DNA of 64,000 bases from Dokdonella_A sp046347015 (GTDB lineage: Bacteria; Pseudomonadota; Gammaproteobacteria; Xanthomonadales; Rhodanobacteraceae), in NCBI GenBank assembly GCA_046347015.1, contig JAXMHA010000004.1, positions 124,001-188,000 on the forward strand, read 5' to 3'. Shown here in pieces: positions 51,044 through 58,370 of the stretch. How positions within the stretch are numbered: the first letter of the stretch is position 1; each line of letters starts with the position of its first letter. The notes beneath the pieces are model-generated. The model did no database searches. It saw nothing but the letters and a program-made list of their open reading frames with translations, and was not told where the DNA came from. The position numbers were made by a program, and so were the translations under genes.

Positions 51044-51832
51044 ATGATACTGCGCCGTGTTGCCGCCAATTTCCGCCGCCAGGACTGGACCGCCGTCGCC
51101 GTCGAACTCGTCGTGGTCGTGCTTGGAGTGTTCATCGGCGTCCAGGCGTCGAACTGGAACCAGGCCCGGGCTGACGCGCAGCTTGGCCGCGATTACACGA
51201 AACGGCTGGTCCACGATCTCGATGCCGATCTCGCCGGCGTGCGCGCGGAGGGCGCCTATTACTCCGCCGTCCTGAAAAGCGTCCGCAGGACCGACGAGCT
51301 TTTGCGGGAGCTCGACTCCGATCCGCGCGAGCTCGTGGTCAACGCCTATCGCGCGTCGGAAATCTTCTACAACCCGCCGGTTCGCGCGACGTGGGACCAG
51401 ATCGTTTCCTCCGGGCATCTCGGCCTGCTGCCGACGAAGGCGGTCGAATCCGGCTTGTCGCAGTACTTTGCTTTCGACGCCGCGCAGGATATCTACAACA
51501 CGGGACGGGCTTCGGACTATCGCAAGACCGTGCGGGAAGTCATCCCGCTGGACATGCAGACCGCCATGCTCAAGAGCTGCAGCGACATACGCGACGGACG
51601 CGGCAACATCACCGGATTTGCCGAACGCTGCGAATTCCAGGCCGACCCGGGCGCACTCCGGGCGGTTGCCGCCGCACTCCGCGGCAATCCGGAGGTCGCC
51701 GCGTCTCTTCGCTATCAGTACACCTTCGCCGTCAATGCGACGCTCAATCTCGGCAGGGTGAGAAGCAACATCGAGGATGCTCTCGACGCGCTCGGCGCAA
51801 GATCGAAGGAAGTACGCAAGGAGTCACCATGA
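51044..51832 (+). CDS. Single-pass membrane protein of unnamed paralogous family, member 3
   Basis: 262 residues from the second of two adjacent ATGs (51041 and 51044). The second is preferred because it lies six bases after AGGAG and matches the MILRR start of the paralogues. N-terminus ILRRVAANFRRQDW, membrane helix at about 18-35, then ASNWNQARAD. The middle block reads RATWDQIVSSGHLGLL. The cysteine pair in LKSCSD and AERCEF is 16 residues apart. A 30-base gap separates it from member 2, the first non-overlapping junction in this run. It overlaps member 4 (ATGA). Confidence 0.8.
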   Translation: MILRRVAANFRRQDWTAVAVELVVVVLGVFIGVQASNWNQARADAQLGRDYTKRLVHDLDADLAGVRAEGAYYSAVLKSVRRTDELLRELDSDPRELVVNAYRASEIFYNPPVRATWDQIVSSGHLGLLPTKAVESGLSQYFAFDAAQDIYNTGRASDYRKTVREVIPLDMQTAMLKSCSDIRDGRGNITGFAERCEFQADPGALRAVAAALRGNPEVAASLRYQYTFAVNATLNLGRVRSNIEDALDALGARSKEVRKESP

Positions 51833-52605
51833 TCCTGCGCCGCCTTACGCAATCGCTGAAGGAACAGAACTGGACGGCCATCGTCATCGAGTTCGTGCTG
51901 CTGGTGGTCGGCGTGTTCCTCGGCATCCAGGCCGCCAACTGGAACGCACAACGCAACGAAGAGGCGAAAGCGCAGGCTTACCTCGCCCGCATCCGCGGAA
52001 ACCTGGAAGCGGACGTGGATTCGATCAAGCGTCGCGAGGTGTTCTGGAGCCAGGTGATCGGTTACGGCAAGCAGGCGATCCATTACGAGGAAACTGGCGA
52101 GTTGGTGGACGGCTCAGCCTGGAAAACGGTGCTGGCGTTCTACCAAGCCAGCCAGCTCTGGCAATGGGTCACCTCGGACTCGACCTACCAGGAAATGCGC
52201 AGTGGCGGCGAACTCGGCTTGATCCGCGATCAGGCCTTGCGCGATGCGCTGTCCAACTATTACCTGCAGAATGGCGCCGGCACGGCCTATCTGTTCAACA
52301 TGCAGCCGGAATACCGCAAGATCGTGCGCGGACTGACGCCTTCCGTCGTCGCCGACCACATCTGGGCGAAGTGCTGGACGCAGCCCCGCCCGACCGAACA
52401 GTACCTGCTCGATTGCGACCCGCCGATTTCCGAAGCGCAGGCACAGGCGGTACTCGACGGCTACAAGAAGGACCCGAACCTGTTGCCGGAATTGCGCTTC
52501 TGGGTGGCCAACCAGGGCGTGGCATTGAAGGTGATCGAAAACAACTCATCGATCTTGCCGGAGATGCTGGCGCGCGATCCGGACCCTGCCGGGAGCGTCC
52601 GATGA
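51829..52605 (+). CDS. Single-pass membrane protein of unnamed paralogous family, member 4
   Basis: 258 residues and the most diverged member: MILRRLTQSLKEQNWTAI replaces the RRQDW motif, and the helix is IEFVLLVVGVFLGIQ followed by AANWNAQRNEE. The middle block is TYQEMRSGGELGLIRD. The cysteine pair in WAKCWTQ and LLDCDPP is 13 residues apart. The ATG lies inside the member 3 stop with AGGAG five bases upstream, and its own stop overlaps member 5. The same topology (cytoplasmic basic tip, one helix, periplasmic helical domain) is predicted. Confidence 0.8.
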   Translation: MILRRLTQSLKEQNWTAIVIEFVLLVVGVFLGIQAANWNAQRNEEAKAQAYLARIRGNLEADVDSIKRREVFWSQVIGYGKQAIHYEETGELVDGSAWKTVLAFYQASQLWQWVTSDSTYQEMRSGGELGLIRDQALRDALSNYYLQNGAGTAYLFNMQPEYRKIVRGLTPSVVADHIWAKCWTQPRPTEQYLLDCDPPISEAQAQAVLDGYKKDPNLLPELRFWVANQGVALKVIENNSSILPEMLARDPDPAGSVR

Positions 52606-53384
52606 TCCTGCGCCGCGTTGCCGCGAATTTCCGCCGCCAGGACTGGACCGCCGTCGCCATCGAGCTCGTCGTGGTCGTCCTCGGCGTGTTCATCGGCGTG
52701 CAGGCGTCGAACTGGAATGAGCAGCGCGAAACCGACCAGAAGGCGGCCATATACACCGCACAGCTCAAGGACGACCTGCGCATGGAGGCGTGGAGCTATG
52801 ACATGCAGATCAGCTACAACCAGCAGGTGCTGGCGAATGCGAGGCGCGCCGCCGATGCGTTGGACGGAAGGGTGCCGCTCGCCGACGAGGCCCTGCTCAT
52901 CGCCGCCTATCGCGCCACCCAGTTCAACGGCGGCAACCGCCGCCGCGCCACGTACGATGAACTGACCTCCACCGGCGAGATCGGCCTGATCCGCGATCCG
53001 GCCTTGCGCACGCTGGCGATGGATGTCTACACCCAGCCGCAGCTCGAGCAGCTGGGTCGGGAAGGCAAGGAGTCCGAGTACCGCCGTGCATTTCGCATGG
53101 CGCTGCCCTGGCAGGTCCAGCAGGCGCTGCAGGACAAATGCGGCGATCATGTCGTGTTTCCCGGTGACTACGCGGGCATCGCCACCGTGCTCGATTACCC
53201 CTGTCAGCTCGACCTGTCCGGAACCGACATCGCATCCGGTGCCGCCGCCCTGAGGAAGGACCCGAGGATCATTGCGCTGTTGCAGTTGCGCATCACCGAC
53301 CTTGCGACGGCCGTGGCCAACCTGACGACCTATTTCGGATTCATCAGGGAACCGCTGCAACGGTTGGCGAAGGAACGGCAATGA
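52602..53384 (+). CDS. Single-pass membrane protein of unnamed paralogous family, member 5
   Basis: 260 residues. N-terminus ILRRVAANFRRQDW, helix IELVVVVLGVFIGVQ, then ASNWNEQRET. The periplasmic part has the clearest family block, RRATYDELTSTGEIGLIRD. The cysteine pair lies in QDKCGDHV and LDYPCQLDL, 20 residues apart. It is most like member 6 over its whole length (EQRET, CGD..., PGDYA/G, ...PC). The ATG overlaps the member 4 stop and its own stop overlaps TolB-like copy 4 (ATGA), again linking the two families. Confidence 0.8.
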   Translation: MILRRVAANFRRQDWTAVAIELVVVVLGVFIGVQASNWNEQRETDQKAAIYTAQLKDDLRMEAWSYDMQISYNQQVLANARRAADALDGRVPLADEALLIAAYRATQFNGGNRRRATYDELTSTGEIGLIRDPALRTLAMDVYTQPQLEQLGREGKESEYRRAFRMALPWQVQQALQDKCGDHVVFPGDYAGIATVLDYPCQLDLSGTDIASGAAALRKDPRIIALLQLRITDLATAVANLTTYFGFIREPLQRLAKERQ

Positions 53385-55150
53385 ACCTTTTCGCCGAGCT
53401 CAAGCGTCGCAACGTCATCCGTGCCGGCGTGCTCTACGCCGGCGCGGTGTGGGCGCTGGCGCAGGGCATCGCCCAGCTCGGTCCGTCCTTCGGCATGCCG
53501 GACTGGGGCGTGCGGGGGTTCGTGATTGCCGCAGTGATCGGGTTTCCGTTCTGGATCGCGTTCGCGTGGTTCTACGAGTTCACGCCGCAGGGGCTCAAGC
53601 GCGAAAGCGAGATTGCCCCCGGCGATTCGATCACGCGGTCGACCGGCCGCAAGCTCGACAAGTGGATCATCGCGGTGTTGGCCGTCGCCGTGGTGCTGCT
53701 GCTGACGGACCGTTTCATGGGGCGCAGGGAGGGAAGTGCGCCCCGGATCCCGGAGAAGTCAGTCGCCGTGCTGCCGTTCGTCGATGAAAGCGGCAAGGCG
53801 GACCAGCAGTTCTTCTCCGACGGCCTCTCCGAATCGCTGATCACCGCGCTGTCGCAATTCGAAGGCCTCAAGGTCATCAGCCGCAATTCGGCGTTCCAGT
53901 TCCGCGGCAGCCGTGAAACAAGCGCGAGGATCGGCCAGTTGCTCGGCGTCGCGCACCTGCTGGAAGGTTCGGTGCAGCGTGCGGGCGGTACCGTGCGCAT
54001 CACCGCGACCCTGGTCAACGCCAACGATGGCAGCACCCTGTGGGCCGAGCAGTACGACAGGCCGTATGAGGACCTGTTCGCGCTGCAGGACACCATCACC
54101 CGGGCCGTGGCGGGGGCCCTCAAGGCCAGATTGCTGACAGCGCCCGGCGCCGTCGTGCAGAGCGATCGCCCGCCGAGCGGCAGCCTTGCGGCCTACACCG
54201 CCTACCAGCATGGCAAGGCCTACTACGCGCTCGGCACCGAAGCGAGCCTCCACCAGGCCATCGACGCGTACGACGAAGCGATCAACCTCGATCCGAAGTA
54301 CGCGGTCGCGTATGCACGCCTGTCGACGGCGTGGACCACCATGGCCGCTTTCTGGCTGGCCGGCCAGCCGGCGGCGGAAGCGTATGCCAGGGCACGTACG
54401 GCCGCCGACACCGCGCTCCGGCTCGATCCCGATTCCGCGTCGGCACACCAGGCGCGTGCATTCGTGCTCCTCAATGCGGATCTCGACTGGACGGGCGCCG
54501 AGGCGGAATACCGGCGCGCGTGGCAGCTGTCGCCCGACGATCCCGCGGCGCAATTCACCTTCGCCAATGCATTGGCCACCCTGGGACAGGTGCAGCGAGC
54601 GGCAGACCTGACCCGCAAGGCACTGGCGGCCGATCCGCGCCATGCGGTCTGGTACTACTGGTTGAATGCGTATCTTGCCGCCCTGGGCCAGCCGAATGCG
54701 GCCAGGCAGGCGATTTCCACCGCGATCACCCTGCAGCCCGGAGCGGTCAGCTACCACCAGCAACTGGCGGTGGTCGAGGTCCTGCGCGGCGACGCCAATG
54801 CGGCGTTGGCTGCGGCCCGGCAGGAGCCGCCCGGCGTGTGGCGCGACGAGGCCGTGGCGCTGGCCTTGCAGATCGGGGCCGACCGTGCCGCCGCCGATGC
54901 CGCATTGGCGTCGCTCATCACCAAGCATGCGGACTCGACGGCGTACCAGATTGCCGAGGTGTACGCCTTGCGCCGCGACTCCGACAACATGTTCAAGTGG
55001 CTGGATCGCGCCTGGACCCAGCGCGATCCCGGCGTCAGCCTGCTCCTGTACGATCCGCTGATCCTGCGCTACCGCGATGACCCGCGATTCGCCGCGTTCG
55101 CGCGGAAGGCTGCCTTGCCGGGCAGGACCGATGCCGTGGCGATGCAGTGA
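53381..55150 (+). CDS. Membrane-anchored TolB-like/TPR protein, array copy 4
   Basis: 589 residues. A second N-terminal subtype: ELKRRNVIRAGVLYAGAVWALAQ, helix 2 (GFVIAAVIGFPFWIAFAWFYEF), then a charged cytoplasmic loop (TPQGLKRESEIAPG, ITRSTGRKLDKW) and helix 3 (IIAVLAVAVVLLLTDRF). The TolB-like domain starts at EKSVAVLPFVDESGKADQQ (125) with FSDGLSESLITALSQFEGLK and LLGVAHLLEGSVQRAGG. TPR repeats end in DNMFKWLDRAWTQRD and RTDAVAMQ. The start is coupled to member 5 of the unnamed family with AAGGA six bases upstream. Periplasmic placement of the TolB/TPR part is predicted from three helices. Confidence 0.88.
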   Translation: MNLFAELKRRNVIRAGVLYAGAVWALAQGIAQLGPSFGMPDWGVRGFVIAAVIGFPFWIAFAWFYEFTPQGLKRESEIAPGDSITRSTGRKLDKWIIAVLAVAVVLLLTDRFMGRREGSAPRIPEKSVAVLPFVDESGKADQQFFSDGLSESLITALSQFEGLKVISRNSAFQFRGSRETSARIGQLLGVAHLLEGSVQRAGGTVRITATLVNANDGSTLWAEQYDRPYEDLFALQDTITRAVAGALKARLLTAPGAVVQSDRPPSGSLAAYTAYQHGKAYYALGTEASLHQAIDAYDEAINLDPKYAVAYARLSTAWTTMAAFWLAGQPAAEAYARARTAADTALRLDPDSASAHQARAFVLLNADLDWTGAEAEYRRAWQLSPDDPAAQFTFANALATLGQVQRAADLTRKALAADPRHAVWYYWLNAYLAALGQPNAARQAISTAITLQPGAVSYHQQLAVVEVLRGDANAALAAARQEPPGVWRDEAVALALQIGADRAAADAALASLITKHADSTAYQIAEVYALRRDSDNMFKWLDRAWTQRDPGVSLLLYDPLILRYRDDPRFAAFARKAALPGRTDAVAMQ

Positions 55151-55187
55151 ATGTTCAAGGGCATCAATTGCGACGCAGGTGATTGCC

Positions 55188-55550
55188 ATGGCCAAGCAAG
55201 ATCGTGACAGCCCGGGACCCGGACCGCTCGACGCGATGGCCGCCGCGCCCGCGCAGCATGCGGTCGTGCTGGAAAACGACCGGGTGCGCGTGCTCGACAC
55301 GCGCCTTGCCCCCGGCGACACCACGCCGTTGCACGAACACCACTGGCCCGCGGTGCCGCATGTTCTCGGCTGGAGTGATTTCGTGCGCATTGACCGCGAC
55401 GGCGAAATCCTGCTCGACAGCCGCGCCGTGGACATGCATCCGGAGGCCGGTGCGATCCTTTGGGGATCACCGTTGCCACCACATGCGGTGCGCAACGACG
55501 GTACGCGCGAGCTGCACATCATCGCCATCGAAATCAAGGCGTGGCAATGA
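55188..55550 (+). CDS. Small cupin-fold protein
   Basis: 120 residues of a single-domain cupin. The conserved beta-barrel motifs are DTRLAPGDTTPLHEHHWPAV (motif 1, with an HxHH metal cluster) and LWGSPLPPHAVRNDGTRELH (motif 2). No signal peptide is seen, so it should be cytoplasmic. Small cupins bind a metal and often sense or isomerise small molecules; no specific activity can be assigned. It sits between TolB-like copies 4 and 5, 37 bases after the first and overlapping the second (ATGA), so it is part of the same transcription unit. Confidence 0.85.
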   Translation: MAKQDRDSPGPGPLDAMAAAPAQHAVVLENDRVRVLDTRLAPGDTTPLHEHHWPAVPHVLGWSDFVRIDRDGEILLDSRAVDMHPEAGAILWGSPLPPHAVRNDGTRELHIIAIEIKAWQ

Positions 55551-57310
55551 GGTTTCTCGCCGAACTCCAGCGCCGCAACGTGTTGCGTGCGGCGGTGCTG
55601 TACGCGGGGGCGGTCTGGCTGCTGGCCCAGATCATCACCCAGCTCGGTCCGGTCTTCAGCGCGCCCGTGTGGATTGCCCGTGTGTTCCTGATCGCTGCAG
55701 CGATCGGCTTTCCGTTCTGGCTCGTGTTTGCCTGGGTTTACGAATGGACGCCGCAGGGCCTGAAGCGCGAAAGCGAGGTCGTGGCGGGTGCGTCGATCAC
55801 GCGCTCGACCGGGCGCAAGCTCGATCGCGCGATCATCATCGTACTTGCGATTGCGGTGGTGCTGCTGCTGACCGATCGCTTCGTGGGGCATCGCCCCGAC
55901 CGGAAACTCATCGACTCGAATTCGATCGCGGTACTGCCGCTCGCCAATGTCGGAGGTACCGCAGACGACCGGTATTTTTCCGACGGCTTGACCGAAAGCC
56001 TGATCACCAGCCTCTCGCAACTGGAAGGCGTGCGGGTCATCAGCAGCAATTCGTCGTTCCGCCTGCGAGACAGCAAGGCCAGCCCCACAGAGATCGGGGC
56101 ACAGTTGGCCGTCGCGTTGCTGCTCGAAGGCAGCATGCGGCGGCTCGGTGGCGAAGTCAGCGTCAACCTGGAACTGGTCGACACGAACGATGGCACGACG
56201 CGCTGGTCGCAGCGCTACGTCCGGCCGTACAAGGATCTGTTCAAGCTGCAGGACGAGCTGTCATTGACCGTTGCGCGGGCTTGCCATGCGCGAGTGCTCG
56301 GTGGCGGAAACGCTTCGCGCGACCGTCCGCCCGGCGGTAGTCTGGAGGCTTACGATGCCTACCTGCAGGCGGAGTTCGCCGAGTCGACTGGCGACGAAGG
56401 CGGCTACCGGAAGGCGATCGCATTGCTCGGCACGGCGATCCGGATCGACCCGAAGTATGCGCAAGCCCATGCGTCGCGGGCCATGGGGTGGCTCAACCTG
56501 GCGCGAAAGTTCCTGGCCGGCGATGAGGCACGCGCAGCCTACGCGAATGCGCAATTGGATGCCACGACGGCCCTCTCGCTGGATTCGACGCTCGCGAACG
56601 CCCATGTCGCGCGCGGACTGCTCCTGAGTTCCGCCAACTTCGACTGGGAGGGCGCGGCCAGGGAATACCGCCGCGCCGCAGAACTGGCTCCCAACGATGG
56701 CGGCATCAAGGATTCGCTTGCCGGGATGGAGGCGACGCTCGGCAACGTGGTCAAGGCGGTGGCCTACATGCGCGAGGAGGTCCGTTCCGATCCCTTGTGC
56801 GCGCATTGCCGCAGCCAACTGGCGATGCTTCTGGCTGGACTCGGGGACCTTGAAGAGGCGCGGCAGACGATGCGGCAGGCCATCGACCTGGAGCCCGATC
56901 ATGCGGACCGTCACACCTTCCTGGCCGTGATCGAAATCCTGCGCGGCGATGCGCCGGCCGCACTGGCCGCCGCGCGGCAGGAGGTCGCGGAAGGCGGCTG
57001 GCAGGACATCGCGCTCGCGCTGGCCTCGCAGGTCGGAGCCGACCGCGCGGCAGCCGATACGGCGCTCGCCCACCTGATCGAGACCCAGCCGAAGGATGCG
57101 GCGTTCCAGATCGCGGAGGCCTACGCGCTGCGCCGCGATGCGGACAACACGTTCAAGTGGCTCGATCGCGCCTGGGACAATCGCGATCCCGGCATCGACG
57201 CGCTGCTCTACGATCCGTTCATCCTGCGCTTTCGCGCCGATCCGCGTTTCGTCGCGTTCGCGCAGAAGGTCGGCCTGCCGACTACCACCGACGCGGTGGC
57301 GATGCCATGA
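55547..57310 (+). CDS. Membrane-anchored TolB-like/TPR protein, array copy 5
   Basis: 587 residues and the closest relative of copy 4: ELQRRNVLRAAVLYAGAVW, WVYEWTPQGLKRESEVVAG, ITRSTGRKLDR, then a third helix (IIIVLAIAVVLLLTDRF). The TolB-like domain starts near NSIAVLPLANVGGTADDR (126), with FSDGLTESLITSLSQLEG and LLLEGSMRRLGGEVSVNLEL. The TPR region ends DNTFKWLDRAWDNRD and TTTDAVAMP. The start overlaps the cupin stop. An 88-base gap to the next gene contains a GGAG ribosome binding site but no evident promoter or terminator. Confidence 0.88.
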   Translation: MRFLAELQRRNVLRAAVLYAGAVWLLAQIITQLGPVFSAPVWIARVFLIAAAIGFPFWLVFAWVYEWTPQGLKRESEVVAGASITRSTGRKLDRAIIIVLAIAVVLLLTDRFVGHRPDRKLIDSNSIAVLPLANVGGTADDRYFSDGLTESLITSLSQLEGVRVISSNSSFRLRDSKASPTEIGAQLAVALLLEGSMRRLGGEVSVNLELVDTNDGTTRWSQRYVRPYKDLFKLQDELSLTVARACHARVLGGGNASRDRPPGGSLEAYDAYLQAEFAESTGDEGGYRKAIALLGTAIRIDPKYAQAHASRAMGWLNLARKFLAGDEARAAYANAQLDATTALSLDSTLANAHVARGLLLSSANFDWEGAAREYRRAAELAPNDGGIKDSLAGMEATLGNVVKAVAYMREEVRSDPLCAHCRSQLAMLLAGLGDLEEARQTMRQAIDLEPDHADRHTFLAVIEILRGDAPAALAAARQEVAEGGWQDIALALASQVGADRAAADTALAHLIETQPKDAAFQIAEAYALRRDADNTFKWLDRAWDNRDPGIDALLYDPFILRFRADPRFVAFAQKVGLPTTTDAVAMP

Positions 57311-57398
57311 TCAACCGTCGATCGCGGTTCTCGATCCCTGCACTCCGGACCTGCCAACGCAGGAAGCCGGGATGCAGCGACGGGTTGGAGACTTGGCC

Positions 57399-58181
57399 AT
57401 GATCTTCCGCCGCGTCGCCGCCAATTTCCGCCGCCAGGACTGGACGGCGGTAGCCATCGAACTGTTCATCGTCATCCTCGGCGTGTTCATCGGCATCCAG
57501 GTCTCCAACTGGAACGAACAGCGCGAGACCAACCAGAGGGCCGCGGTGTTCACCGCACGGCTCAAGGCGGACCTGCGCGGGGAGGACTGGAGCTACCAGT
57601 TCCTGCTGGCCTACAACCGCGAAGTGCTGGCCAACTCGAATCGTGCCATCGACGCGCTCGAGGGAACCGCGCCATTGCCTGACGAGGCCCTGCTGGTCAG
57701 CGCCTACCGGGCCACCCAGTACAAGAATCGCAATAGTCGCGGTTCCACCTACGACGAACTGATTTCGACCGGCACCATCGGGCTGGTACACGATCCGGAA
57801 TTGCGCGACATCGCGATTCGCCTGTACAACATTGCCACCTTCGACAACCTCGTACGCGAGGGCCTGCAATCGAAATATCGCGAAGCTTTTCGCATGCGCG
57901 TGGCGAACCGCGTGCAGCGCGTGCTGGCCGAGCGCTGCGGCGATCGCTATATCCGGCCCGGCGACTACGGAGCCATCCATGGCATCCTCGACTTCCCGTG
58001 TACGACCGGTCTGTCCACGCAGGACATCGCCGACGCAGTCAAGGCACTCCGCTCCGATCCCGGCATCGTGCCGTTCCTGCGCCTGCGCATCGCCGACCTC
58101 GAAACGCGACTCGTTGACCTGACCAGCAACAACCGCGACATCATGGAATACCTTCGCAACATCGGCAGGGAAAGGCCATGA
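57399..58181 (+). CDS. Single-pass membrane protein of unnamed paralogous family, member 6
   Basis: 260 residues. N-terminus IFRRVAANFRRQDW, helix IELFIVILGVFIGIQ, then VSNWNEQRET. The middle block is GSTYDELISTGTIGLVHD. The cysteine pair in AERCGDRY and LDFPCTTG is 20 residues apart, as in member 5. The ATG at 57399 has GGAG eight bases upstream; an upstream in-frame ATG at 57372 is not supported by the paralogues. Physically separated from members 1-5 by two TolB-like genes and the cupin, it suggests a duplicated gene pair (unnamed family plus TolB-like) rather than only single-gene duplication. Confidence 0.8.
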   Translation: MIFRRVAANFRRQDWTAVAIELFIVILGVFIGIQVSNWNEQRETNQRAAVFTARLKADLRGEDWSYQFLLAYNREVLANSNRAIDALEGTAPLPDEALLVSAYRATQYKNRNSRGSTYDELISTGTIGLVHDPELRDIAIRLYNIATFDNLVREGLQSKYREAFRMRVANRVQRVLAERCGDRYIRPGDYGAIHGILDFPCTTGLSTQDIADAVKALRSDPGIVPFLRLRIADLETRLVDLTSNNRDIMEYLRNIGRERP

Positions 58182-58370
58182 GCTTCCTGCCGAGCCGCAA
58201 CGCCGCTCGACGCATCGCAGCGTTCGCGGGGGACGCCGGGCCGCGGCGAGGAGCAACGTCGACGCGATGCCGTGAATGGCAGGGCTCGTTCCGCCCACCC
58301 TCGGGCTTCGCGGCCACATCCATGTAGCATGCGCAGTCGGCGGGCCGCTGCCCGCTCCGGACCTCCCGCG

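Noticed and set aside
57372..57401. Upstream ATG as the start of member 6
   Set aside because: The nine added residues are not shared by any of the other five paralogues, whereas the ATG at 57399 has GGAG eight bases upstream and gives the conserved N-terminus.
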